From assembly GCA_011087605.1 (NCBI GenBank), contig JAALLE010000044.1:1-32033 (forward strand): 32,033 nt of DNA, written 5' to 3'. This stretch comes from Hyphomicrobiales bacterium. Its GTDB lineage: Bacteria > Pseudomonadota > Alphaproteobacteria > Rhizobiales > Rhizobiaceae. Both the position numbers and the translations under genes were made by a program. Position 1 is the first letter of the stretch; each line of letters starts with the position of its first letter. Shown here piece by piece: positions 7,578 through 16,227 of this stretch. The notes under the pieces are model-generated. The model did not search any database and was not told the origin of the DNA. It was given only the letters and a program-made list of their open reading frames with translations.

Positions 7578-10500
7578 TTATTCCCGGGCCAGATCGGCCA
7601 GCACATTTGCCGCCACAGTCAAACGCGACACGGTCGCATGATCCTGATCCACAATATTGACGATTTGCTCGCGGGTACTTTCAACCGCGTCGGCATGTTG
7701 TTCGATCCAGATATGCTTGCCTTTGGACTTACCGCCCTGCGCCTTGAGTATTTTTTCAACAATGTCCCGCCGCGCCCGGTGCAAACTCTGCAACGCACGG
7801 TCGAGAGCCAGTCCATCGTAATAGTCGGCGGTTTCGATTTCCCGCGCCGCCAAAACCATTCGGTCGATGCGGAATCGCTCGGTGATATCGAAGAAGGCGG
7901 TGGCAGCAAGGTCCAGAGATTTCTGAGAGACCGTGCTTGCAAAAAGGATGTCAGGTATCAATCCGGCAATTGGCATTCGCGCCATTGTCAGCGCCAGTTT
8001 GGATGGCACCCCCGCAGCTTCGAACCGTTTCGTGTCGGCCTTTATTCGATCTGCCAAAAAGTCCGGCACGATTCTGTCGAGTTTTGGCAACAGGGCATCG
8101 ACAGCCTTGCGATACCGAACAGATTCCGCTTCCAGACCTTTGCGGAAATTTCCATAGCGGACAAACCAGATGGTTTGAGAAATCACCCGTTCCTGCAGAA
8201 TTGCATACAGCTCCAACTGGGCTTCGCCTGATATCTTGTTGTCCAAGGCATCAATTTCAGAATTGATTTTCGGCAATCTGAACGCATCGCGAACCACCAC
8301 ATAAGCGCGTGCAATAGTATCAAGTTTGGCACCAGTATGATCGCTGACCCTACTGATAAATGTCGGGCCACCACGATTTATCATCGAGTTGGCCAGAACC
8401 GTTCCGATAATCTCACGCCTTAGCCGATGGCTTTCAATTTCCTTGGCATAGGTTTTCTGCATTTTGGGCGGGAAATAGTCGACCAGCATTTCCTGCAGAT
8501 ATGGATCATCTGGCACCTTGCCGGCTACCAGATCATCCAGTGCAACTATTTTGGCATAAGCCAGAAGCACGCCAATTTCGGCTCTTGTGAGCGGTGTATT
8601 TGCGGCCTGTCGTTCCACCAAAGAAGCGTCGTCCGGCAGGTCTTCAACATGACGGTCCAACAGATTTCTGGCCTCCAGACTGTGCATCAGCCGTTGTTGA
8701 TTGGCAAAATCCTCCATGTCCCGACGCTCGGACAAGGAGATCGACAATGTCTGAAGGTAGTTGTTGCGCAACACCAGCTGGCTAACCGTTTCAGTCATGC
8801 TTTCCAGCAGCTTGTTACGCTTCGGCCGCGTCAATCGTCCGGATTTCATCGCCGCAGCAAGCGCAATTTTGATGTTAACTTCAACATCTGACGAATTCAC
8901 CCCAGCCGAGTTGTCGATGGCATCGGAGTTGCAGCATCCGCCCAATAGGTTGAACTCAATGCGTGCTGGATGGGTGACACCCAGATTAGCCCCTTCGCCA
9001 ATTACCTTGCAGCGCAGTTGCGGTGCGGTCACCCGGATTGAATCATTCCCCCGGTCATCCGCATCTGCATCACTTTCGTGGGATGCCCGAATATAGGTAC
9101 CAATTCCGCCAAACCACATCAGATCAACCGGAGCTTTCAATATGGCATTCATGATCACTTGAGGTGTGTGGTCACCTGCTTGGAAACCAAGGGCTTCAGC
9201 CGCCTGTTTTGACAATGTGATTTTCTTCGCCCCGCGTGAATAAACGCCACCACCTTTGGAAATCAATTTGGCCTTATAGTCCTGCCAGCTGGAGCGCCCC
9301 GCATCGAACAGGCGTTTGCGTTCCTTGAACGATGTGGCCACATCAGGATCCGGATCGATGAAAATGTCTCGGTGATCAAAGGCTGCAATCACCCGCGTTT
9401 GTTTCGATAACAACATCCCGTTGCCATAAACATCACCCGACATATCGCCGACACCGACTGTGGTGAAAGGTTGAGTTTGTATGTCTCGGTCCATTTCACG
9501 GAAATGCCGTTTAACCGCTTCCCAGCCACCCCGGGCGGTAATGCCCATTTTTTTGTGATCGTAACCGGCGCTTCCACCGGAGGCAAAAGCGTCATCCAGC
9601 CAAAAATCGCGTTCTTGGGATATCGCATTTGCAGTGTCGGAAAATGTCGATGTACCCTTGTCAGCTGCAACAACAAAATAGGGGTCATCACCATCGTGGC
9701 GGACAATCGCTTCAGGCGGCACCACTTTTCCGTTTATCAGATTATCCGTCAGAGATAGCAGCGACGAGATGAAAATCTTGTAGGACGCACGCCCTTCCTC
9801 AAACCAAGCACCACGGTCACCTCCGGTAGGCAATTGCTTGGGTACAAACCCGCCTTTTGAACCGACGGGAACAATCACCGCATTCTTTACCTGTTGAGCT
9901 TTCACCAGGCCCAAAACCTCCGTGCGATAATCCTGCGCGCGATCAGACCAGCGCAGACCACCACGGGCGACGGGACCAAATCGCAAATGCAGACCTTCCA
10001 CTCTTGGTGCTGATACAAAAATCTCGCGGTAGGGAACCGGCTGCGGCATAATGTTGACGGCAGAAGGATCGATTTTAAAAGCCAGAACCGGCGTTGGCGC
10101 TGCCTCCGTGCCATCAATCTCAAGAACTGGCGAATAATAATTCGTTCGCAAGGTGGCTTCGATGATGTTGAGGAAATCTCTCAAGATCGCATCATCATCA
10201 CTCGAATGCACCAACTCGAGCGATTGAATAATATCGTCTCGCTTGGCCGCCTGTTTGGCTGCTCGGCTTTTGGTGGATGGATCAAATCGGGCGGAAAATA
10301 AATCGGCCAGATTTTGCGTAATATCTGGATGCGCTGCCAGAATACGCGCCATGGAATGAATGGTGAATCGCGAGCGCACCTGACGCAGATAGCGCGCATA
10401 GGCCCGCATAACGCCTGCCAATTGCCAGTCGAGGCCAGCCACCAACACCAACGCGTTGAAATTGTCATTATCGTTTTCACGATTCCAGACAGCATGAATG

Positions 10501-12275
10501 GCGCTTTTTAGTTTCGGCTCAAGCGCATCCAGATCTATGGTGTCCCCCTGGGCATTCTCCAATACCATGTCATGAATAAAAGCGGTCTCGCCATCAGCGG
10601 TTTCAATCCTGAACGTTCTTTCCTGAATGACGTGAAAACCAAGATTCTCCAGCATCGGCACGCGCCGCGACAAAGGCACTGCTGAAGATAGGTGAAACAG
10701 TTTCAGACCGACTCTCGTTTCAGCATCCAGTTGATGAAAATCAAGTTCGATCTGTTGGTCGTTTTCCAATTGGTTAAGCAGTGCCACATCACCAAGTGCT
10801 ACTTCAGGATCGACATGTTCCTGATATGCCAGCGGGAACTGGTAACCTATTTCATCCTCCGACAACTGAGACAGACGATCACTCCATGTGCGGGTGATCT
10901 TGGTGATTTGTCGTTCCAGTTCAGCGCGCTGAACTTTTGGTGTTTTGCCCGAAGCACGGCCAATGATGAATTGAATTCGAACCAGCCCATTGTCGAGAAA
11001 AACAGGATAAAACGCTGACAGGTGACCATCATAAACTTCGGCAAAATACTCCGCCATGCGCATCCGTGTCCCGGAATCATAGCGATCACGCGGCACATAA
11101 ACCATAATTGATACGAAGCGGTCGAACTTGTCGAGGCGCGGTAGCGCCCGGATGCGAGGACGTTCTTCCAACTGAGAGGCAACCTTGACGAATTCGGTCA
11201 GGGTTTTTTCGTCCAGCTGGAACATGGCATCGCGCGGCCAGGTTTCCAAAATGTTGACCATCGCCTTGCCCGAATGACTGGCTGGGTCGGTGCGGTAGTT
11301 TTCCAGAACCGCATTGGCTTTGTGGCGCAATATCGGAATCGACATGACCGATCTTGTATAGGCCGTTGATGTGAATAGGCCGACAATGCGCACTTCACCC
11401 GCCAGCTTGCCATCGCGGGTGAAACGTTTAACGCCAATATAGTCCAGATGCGTACGTCGGTGGACCTGTGAGCGCATATTGGCCTTGGTGATGATGATCG
11501 GATCGGCGCCAAACAGAAAATCTCTGATTTCATGGGTCAGCTGAACCGGCTTGCCACCGCGCGACATGACCGACAGATTGTCGTCCCGCAAGATGCCCAA
11601 TGCTGAACCTGGAACTGGTTTCAATTCTCCGCTCTTACGCGTGCCCTTGTAGGAATATTCCCGCAAACCCATCAACGTGAAGTGATTATTGGCCAGCCAT
11701 TGCAAAAACTGAACCGCCTCGGCAATGCGCTCGGTGGGAAGTGGTGGAGGAGTGGTGCGAAATGTTTCCATTTCCTCATCGACCCGCAGCAACATGGCTT
11801 TCCAGTCGTCGGTCACCAGCCGAACCTGCTGGAGAATGTATTTGAGCGCAGTCTTAATGTCCTTGCGAATTGCCGCTGTGGATTCTGTCAATACGACGAC
11901 GACCAGGGAAGTGGCCAAACCCGGTTCGGTTTCGATGACCGGATGCGCAATCAGCTCAACTTCCAGTCCGTGCGTGTTCAGTTCAGCCAGAACCGAATCA
12001 ATAATAAACGGACGGTTGGAGATGGTCACGGTAACCAAAGTCTGACTGTCATCTGTGGCTTCGACCGCCAGGGTATCCTTGGGACAATTATCGATAGCTT
12101 CCAGTGCTCTGGAAATGACATTGCTCAAGGCTTGCGGAGACAGAACGATCAGGTCTTCTTCAAGTGCACCTTCAAACAATCGGCGGGCAAACTCCAGCGA
12201 CCCTTTCTGTTTTGCTTTCGGCAATATGGCCACCGCTGATTTGAGGAGTTTGTCACTTTCTGATTGGATAGCCAT
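7578..12275 (-). CDS. gdhB: Large NAD-specific glutamate dehydrogenase
   Basis: Oxidises L-glutamate to 2-oxoglutarate and ammonia with NAD+, chiefly in catabolism. At 1565 aa it belongs to the very large bacterial GDH class, which has a long N-terminal regulatory part with ACT-like segments, a central catalytic core and a long C-terminal helical region. In the core, VGSKGGFVPKQLP (about 802-812) carries the catalytic-type lysine, followed by AADKGTSTFSDTAN (about 868-880), VGVGDMSGDVYGNGM (about 938-952) and KVIGEGANLGVTHPAR (about 1088-1103). The ATG at 12275 has a good AGAGGA site. It is intact. The divergent AhpD-like gene starts only 22 bp away. The convergent amino-acid importer may feed its substrate, which is inference. 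The symbol follows common usage and varies between genomes. Confidence 0.96.
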   Translation of the reverse strand: MAIQSESDKLLKSAVAILPKAKQKGSLEFARRLFEGALEEDLIVLSPQALSNVISRALEAIDNCPKDTLAVEATDDSQTLVTVTISNRPFIIDSVLAELNTHGLEVELIAHPVIETEPGLATSLVVVVLTESTAAIRKDIKTALKYILQQVRLVTDDWKAMLLRVDEEMETFRTTPPPLPTERIAEAVQFLQWLANNHFTLMGLREYSYKGTRKSGELKPVPGSALGILRDDNLSVMSRGGKPVQLTHEIRDFLFGADPIIITKANMRSQVHRRTHLDYIGVKRFTRDGKLAGEVRIVGLFTSTAYTRSVMSIPILRHKANAVLENYRTDPASHSGKAMVNILETWPRDAMFQLDEKTLTEFVKVASQLEERPRIRALPRLDKFDRFVSIMVYVPRDRYDSGTRMRMAEYFAEVYDGHLSAFYPVFLDNGLVRIQFIIGRASGKTPKVQRAELERQITKITRTWSDRLSQLSEDEIGYQFPLAYQEHVDPEVALGDVALLNQLENDQQIELDFHQLDAETRVGLKLFHLSSAVPLSRRVPMLENLGFHVIQERTFRIETADGETAFIHDMVLENAQGDTIDLDALEPKLKSAIHAVWNRENDNDNFNALVLVAGLDWQLAGVMRAYARYLRQVRSRFTIHSMARILAAHPDITQNLADLFSARFDPSTKSRAAKQAAKRDDIIQSLELVHSSDDDAILRDFLNIIEATLRTNYYSPVLEIDGTEAAPTPVLAFKIDPSAVNIMPQPVPYREIFVSAPRVEGLHLRFGPVARGGLRWSDRAQDYRTEVLGLVKAQQVKNAVIVPVGSKGGFVPKQLPTGGDRGAWFEEGRASYKIFISSLLSLTDNLINGKVVPPEAIVRHDGDDPYFVVAADKGTSTFSDTANAISQERDFWLDDAFASGGSAGYDHKKMGITARGGWEAVKRHFREMDRDIQTQPFTTVGVGDMSGDVYGNGMLLSKQTRVIAAFDHRDIFIDPDPDVATSFKERKRLFDAGRSSWQDYKAKLISKGGGVYSRGAKKITLSKQAAEALGFQAGDHTPQVIMNAILKAPVDLMWFGGIGTYIRASHESDADADDRGNDSIRVTAPQLRCKVIGEGANLGVTHPARIEFNLLGGCCNSDAIDNSAGVNSSDVEVNIKIALAAAMKSGRLTRPKRNKLLESMTETVSQLVLRNNYLQTLSISLSERRDMEDFANQQRLMHSLEARNLLDRHVEDLPDDASLVERQAANTPLTRAEIGVLLAYAKIVALDDLVAGKVPDDPYLQEMLVDYFPPKMQKTYAKEIESHRLRREIIGTVLANSMINRGGPTFISRVSDHTGAKLDTIARAYVVVRDAFRLPKINSEIDALDNKISGEAQLELYAILQERVISQTIWFVRYGNFRKGLEAESVRYRKAVDALLPKLDRIVPDFLADRIKADTKRFEAAGVPSKLALTMARMPIAGLIPDILFASTVSQKSLDLAATAFFDITERFRIDRMVLAAREIETADYYDGLALDRALQSLHRARRDIVEKILKAQGGKSKGKHIWIEQHADAVESTREQIVNIVDQDHATVSRLTVAANVLADLARE

Positions 12276-12297
12276 TTGATTTGTCCTCTAGTGCCTG

Positions 12298-12900
12298 ATG
12301 AGTACATACGGAAACAAAGTGAACACGATTATGCAAGAAAAAGACGTCATTGCTTTAGAAATTGAACCGGAATCGTCAATTTCAAACGAAACACAGGCCT
12401 ATTTCGACCTTTGCGAGGAAAAACTGGGACTTGTACCCAATGCGTTGAAAGCCCATGCATTCAGCGAAACCAAGCTGCGTGTCTTCACAGAAATGTATAA
12501 CGAGTTGATGCTGGCCGATTCACAATTGTCAAAATTGCAACGCGAGATGATCGCCGTCGTGGTGTCTTCGGAGAACCGATGTTTTTATTGTCTGACGGCC
12601 CATGGCGCTGCGGTGAGACATTTGTCGGGCGACCCCCAACTGGGTGAGGTTCTTGTTATGAACTATCGTGGCGCAAGTTTAGATCCGCAGGATATGGCCA
12701 TGCTGGACTTTGCCCATAAACTCACCCGGGAGCCGGAGAATATTGTCGATGCGGACCGGCAGCGATTGCGCGACGCGGGATGGAGCGATCGTGCAATCTT
12801 TGATATTTCCAACATAGCTTCATTCTTCAACATGACTAATCGCGTGGCCAGCGCAACCGACATGCAGCCGAATCTTGAATATCACAGCCAGGCGCGTTGA
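12298..12900 (+). CDS. AhpD-like carboxymuconolactone decarboxylase/peroxidase-related protein
   Basis: A 200-aa protein of the uncharacterised peroxidase-related branch of the CMD/AhpD family. The redox centre is C95-F-Y-C98 followed by His102 (RCFYCLTAHG), the CxxCxxxH pattern of alkylhydroperoxidase AhpD. The body reads EREMIAVVVSS-like, then MLDFAHKLTREP, and ends SFFNMTNRVASATDMQPN, all typical of this branch. A thiol-based peroxidase or disulfide reductase role is likely but unproven for this branch. Either the ATG at 12298 or the one at 12331 could be the start; neither has a clear ribosome site. It is divergent from the glutamate dehydrogenase gene with almost no intergenic space. Confidence 0.85.
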   Translation: MSTYGNKVNTIMQEKDVIALEIEPESSISNETQAYFDLCEEKLGLVPNALKAHAFSETKLRVFTEMYNELMLADSQLSKLQREMIAVVVSSENRCFYCLTAHGAAVRHLSGDPQLGEVLVMNYRGASLDPQDMAMLDFAHKLTREPENIVDADRQRLRDAGWSDRAIFDISNIASFFNMTNRVASATDMQPNLEYHSQAR

Positions 12901-12926
12901 AGAATTGCTCAGCTTCCGTTCATATT

Positions 12927-14084
12927 CTAACGAAACATCGGAGGCCGTGCATCGGTCCATTGGCCTTGATTTTTGCCGGACTCAGCAACAGCGAATACCG
13001 CTGCCATGGAGCGCAATCCATCAGATGCCCTTGGATAAAGATTTGCGGCCGGATCGATTTCACGGCCTTCTTTTTGCGCCGCAATCGCCTCAGCCAGATC
13101 CTGATAAATATTGGCAAACGCCAACGGCATGCCTTCGGCATGGCCAATTGTCACGCGGCTTGTCCGGTCGGCTTCGGGAGACAGATTGCTCTCGCCGCGT
13201 TCAATAACCTGCAGACGCTGGTTCAACGGCATGTAGTAGAGCTGGTTAGGCTGTTCCTGCGACCATCGCAGCCCGCCGGTTTCACCAAATACCTGAAGCG
13301 TTAGTCCGTGTTGTCGGCCAATCGCGACAGAACTGGTCCACAATCGGCCAACTGCACCGCCTTCCATGCGAAAATTGACCATCGCATCATCTTCCAGTTC
13401 CCTGCCCGGCAGACAAGACACACAGTCGGCAGACAATCGCGTAACTTCCTGACCGGTCACAAAACTCGCCATGTGCATGGCGTGGATACCACAATCCGCA
13501 AATTGTGCCGACACCCCGGCCTGCGCCGGGTCATAGCGCCAGCGTACCCTGGGATTATCCGCATCGGCTGCATCAGCATGATGACCATGGGCAAATTCAG
13601 CCTTGACCAGCCGAATTTTGCCAATTTCGCCGCGTTGCACCATGGCACGCATATGCCGCACCAGTGAGTAACCGGAATAGCCGTAATTTACAGCGCAAAT
13701 CCTGCCAACTTTCTCGACCAGACGAACAATTTCCTCACCCTCTTCCACGGTCATCGTCATCGGCTTTTCACAAAGCACGTTGAAGCCATTTTCCAGAAAT
13801 GCCTTTGTGATTTCAAAATGGGTCGAATTGGGTGTCGCGACGGTGACCAGATCAATCCGATCATCGCGCTTTAATTCACCTTCCAACATATCCTGCCAAC
13901 CACCATATGAACGATCAGCCGCAAGACCTAATGACTGGCCATACTTTCGGCCTTCTTCGGGCCGGTGGTCCAATGCACCAGCGGAAAACTCAAACAGCGC
14001 ATCAAGACCTGCGCCAAGTCTGTGTGCCGGTCCGATCTGGCTGCCTTCGCCACCACCAACCATTCCCCAAGAGTGTTTTGCCAT
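12927..14084 (-). CDS. Gfo/Idh/MocA oxidoreductase of the inositol locus (385 aa)
   Basis: An NAD(P)-dependent dehydrogenase of the Gfo/Idh/MocA family. The Rossmann part begins WGMVGGGEGSQIGPAHR, an unusual extended glycine loop. The catalytic Lys is in LCEKPMTM and the paired Asp/His in FADCGIHAMHM. It is longer than IolG (385 versus 334 aa) and of a distinct branch, so it probably oxidises another polyol ring, such as scyllo-inositol or an inosose-related sugar; this is inference. The first in-frame codon at 14087 is TTG; the ATG at 14084 has AGGG at a suitable distance. It is the last gene of the minus-strand operon, 11 bp after the iolE stop codon. The exact substrate cannot be read from sequence. 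Confidence 0.88.
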   Translation of the reverse strand: MAKHSWGMVGGGEGSQIGPAHRLGAGLDALFEFSAGALDHRPEEGRKYGQSLGLAADRSYGGWQDMLEGELKRDDRIDLVTVATPNSTHFEITKAFLENGFNVLCEKPMTMTVEEGEEIVRLVEKVGRICAVNYGYSGYSLVRHMRAMVQRGEIGKIRLVKAEFAHGHHADAADADNPRVRWRYDPAQAGVSAQFADCGIHAMHMASFVTGQEVTRLSADCVSCLPGRELEDDAMVNFRMEGGAVGRLWTSSVAIGRQHGLTLQVFGETGGLRWSQEQPNQLYYMPLNQRLQVIERGESNLSPEADRTSRVTIGHAEGMPLAFANIYQDLAEAIAAQKEGREIDPAANLYPRASDGLRSMAAVFAVAESGKNQGQWTDARPPMFR

Positions 14085-14095
14085 CAAATTAAACC

Positions 14096-14989
14096 CTAGT
14101 TGAAGCCAATTGATTCAAGATATTCCCGATTGGCGCGTGCGTCCTCAATCGGTGTACCCGGAAGCGTTGGGTCACAATCCTGTTCGACGGTGCACCAGCC
14201 TTCAAAACTGGCGTCCAGGAGAACCTGACGGACCGCTTCAAAATCAACATCCCCCTGACCCAGATTGCAAAAAATCCCCTGCCCGCAAGCGTCGTAAAAC
14301 CCGGTGCGGTTTTGAATCACCTGCTTTTTGACAACTGGGTCAATGTCCTTGAAATGCATATAGGAAATGCGGCCGATATGACGTTTCATAAAGGCGACAG
14401 GATCGAAGCCGGCATAGGAATGGTGGCCCGTATCGAAGCAGATCTTCAAAATGTTCTCATCCACCTCGTTGAGCAGGCGCTCCAGCTCCGGTTCGAAATC
14501 AATAAATCCGGCGGCATGGGCGTGCATGCCCACCGTCAACCCGTATTCTTCAGCACCCAATTTCGCAACGCTGCGAATCCGCTCTGCATAGGCCTTCCAT
14601 TCGGCGGCGTCCATTTGCTCGGCTTCATCAAAGCGGCCGGCAGTCGGTGCACGGCGCGGCGATATGCTGTCGATCAGCACTAGATGTTTGGCTCCATGAG
14701 CAACCAGCGCTTTGCAAGTCCGAACCGCTCCATCCATTACGTCATCCCAGGCCTGGGGGTCATGAAATGCGCGGAAAACCACCCCCCCTATGAGGGTCAA
14801 TTGATGCTGACTTAGCGCATCTGCAAGAATCGCCGGATCTTCCGGCATATAACCAACCGGGCCCAATTCGATGCCCGTATAGCCAGCAGCAGCGCAATCG
14901 GCCAACACCGATTGCCATTTCGGATTGCGGTCATCATTGGCAAATTCAACACCCCAGGAACACGGGGCGTTTCCAATACGGATTGTCAT
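14096..14989 (-). CDS. iolE: Inosose dehydratase IolE
   Basis: A TIM-barrel enzyme that dehydrates 2-keto-myo-inositol to 3D-(3,5/4)-trihydroxycyclohexane-1,2-dione, the second step of inositol breakdown. From the ATG at 14989 it has 297 aa, the same length as Bacillus IolE as I recall. It starts MTIRIGNAPCSWGVEFAND, where NAPxSWGV is the IolE hallmark. ELGPVGYMPEDP, the metal-site segment CFDTGHHSYAG and MHFKDIDP match the family. The frame is open further upstream into the preceding gene, but AAGGAAG just before 14989 and the family start decide for the shorter protein. It lies between two Gfo/Idh/MocA dehydrogenase genes, 13 bp after the first. Confidence 0.92.
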   Translation of the reverse strand: MTIRIGNAPCSWGVEFANDDRNPKWQSVLADCAAAGYTGIELGPVGYMPEDPAILADALSQHQLTLIGGVVFRAFHDPQAWDDVMDGAVRTCKALVAHGAKHLVLIDSISPRRAPTAGRFDEAEQMDAAEWKAYAERIRSVAKLGAEEYGLTVGMHAHAAGFIDFEPELERLLNEVDENILKICFDTGHHSYAGFDPVAFMKRHIGRISYMHFKDIDPVVKKQVIQNRTGFYDACGQGIFCNLGQGDVDFEAVRQVLLDASFEGWCTVEQDCDPTLPGTPIEDARANREYLESIGFN

Positions 14990-15002
14990 GGCGGCTTCCT
15001 TT

Positions 15003-16106
15003 TCAGAGACGTTCGAGTGTGCACCACTGCTTGGAATGGGAAGACTCCAACGCAGCTGCAACAATCTGATTGACGAGCATGCCATCGCGGAATGTCGGCC
15101 AGACATTTTTTCCGGTTTCAATGGCTTGAAGAAAATCTCGGGCTTCGATGATTATTTGGTCCTGATATCCTGTTCCGTGTCCCGGGCCAAGACAAAATGG
15201 TTCATAGTCGGGATGTGCCGGGCCGGTCAAAATCTTACGAAATCCACGTTCGGCTTCCGGCCCTTCCATTTTGTACAGCCACAATGCGTTCTGATCTTCC
15301 TGATCAAAACGAATAGCACCCTTGGTGCCGGATATTTCATAGGCGTAGCCCATTTTGCGGCCCGTTGCGACGCGACTGAAATACATCGAACCCATTGCAC
15401 CATTATGAAACCGACACATCATCTGTGCATGATCATCATTGGTCACAGCACCGCCTGGCCGATTTTTGTGCACTGTTTCGACTTCTGCAATGAGGCTGCT
15501 TATAGGACCAATAAGCGCCAGAGCTGCATTGATCATGTGCGGCGCCAGATCACCCATTGTTCCATTGGACATACCCTCACACCGCCAGGTTGCCGGTATC
15601 TCGGGATCGGCAAAAAAGTCCTCGGTATGTTCGCCGCGAAACCAGGTCACGTCGCCAATCACACCATCAGCAATCAGGTTGCGGGCAAACTGACTGGCCG
15701 GGGTGCGAATATAGTTGAACCCGGTCATGTTGATCGCACCCGCAGCTTCGGCAGCAGCGACCATGGCCTTGCTGTCGTCCAGAGTCGCCCCCAGCGGCTT
15801 TTCGCAGAAAACCGGCTTGCCGAGCGCAAAAGCAGCCTGGCAAATCGCCAAGTGGGTTTCCTGTGGGGAGGCGATGACAATAGCTTCAACTTTTGGATCC
15901 GCGACAAGCTCCCGCCAATCACTGGTGCAGCGAGAAAACCCATAGGCCTGTCGATAGCGTTGTGCCGACTCGTCACTTGTTGCACAAACCATTTCCAGCA
16001 CTGGCCGCAGAGCAGTGTTAAAAACCGCGCCAACAGAAGACATCGCCACCGAATGAGCCTTGCCCATATAGCCTCCGCCAACTATTCCGATAGCAATTTT
16101 CTTCAT
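15003..16106 (-). CDS. Gfo/Idh/MocA oxidoreductase of the inositol locus (367 aa)
   Basis: Second NAD(P)-dependent dehydrogenase of the family in this operon. It begins MKKIAIGIVGGGYMGKAHS (nucleotide-binding loop GGGYMG), has the catalytic Lys in FCEKPLGA, and GTMGDLAPHMINAAL with the Asp/His pair. At 367 aa it differs from both IolG (334 aa) and the 385-aa paralog, so a different substrate is likely. Candidates are scyllo- or chiro-inositol, or an inositol derivative; this is not decided by the sequence. It is the first gene of the minus-strand operon, with its ATG 26 bp from the LacI-type palindrome at 16132-16147, which would place it directly under that repressor. iolE follows after 13 bp. 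Confidence 0.9.
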   Translation of the reverse strand: MKKIAIGIVGGGYMGKAHSVAMSSVGAVFNTALRPVLEMVCATSDESAQRYRQAYGFSRCTSDWRELVADPKVEAIVIASPQETHLAICQAAFALGKPVFCEKPLGATLDDSKAMVAAAEAAGAINMTGFNYIRTPASQFARNLIADGVIGDVTWFRGEHTEDFFADPEIPATWRCEGMSNGTMGDLAPHMINAALALIGPISSLIAEVETVHKNRPGGAVTNDDHAQMMCRFHNGAMGSMYFSRVATGRKMGYAYEISGTKGAIRFDQEDQNALWLYKMEGPEAERGFRKILTGPAHPDYEPFCLGPGHGTGYQDQIIIEARDFLQAIETGKNVWPTFRDGMLVNQIVAAALESSHSKQWCTLERL

Positions 16107-16131
16107 TTTTGAGGTTCCATGAGTTATGGTA

Positions 16132-16147
16132 TTGCAACCGGTTGCAA
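16132..16147. promoter_or_regulatory. LacI-family operator, copy 1 (iolD / oxidoreductase divergent promoter)
   Basis: TTGCAACCGGTTGCAA, a perfect 16-bp palindrome with the central CG step typical of LacI-family operators. It lies between the divergent oxidoreductase gene (26 bp away) and iolD (81 bp away), so one bound repressor could control both units. The identical 16 bases, with the same flanking A and AAA, recur at 25862-25877. Confidence 0.85.
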
Positions 16148-16168
16148 AACTGATATCCTTGATTATGC

Positions 16169-16204
16169 CTCATCGTCAATCGGGAAGTTACACTTTCCGA
16201 TGAG
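16169..16204 (+). promoter_or_regulatory. Hairpin in the probable iolD leader
   Basis: On the plus strand CGGGAAG (16181-16187) pairs with CTTTCCG (16193-16199) around the loop TTACA, with one G-U pair. Outside it CTCAT (16169-16173) pairs with ATGAG (16200-16204), leaving a 7-base bulge. The structure ends 23 bases before the iolD ATG. It could affect leader stability or translation; no function is shown. Confidence 0.4.
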
Positions 16205-16227
16205 CCACCCTACATTTGGACAATGAC

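Noticed and set aside
14990-15121. N-terminal extension of IolE
   Set aside because: It overlaps the preceding gene, and the family start MTIRIGNAPCSWG with its own ribosome site lies at 14989.
14925-16112. Long open frame (395 codons) on the plus strand
   Set aside because: It is the shadow of the 367-aa oxidoreductase and the iolE start; no recognisable domain.
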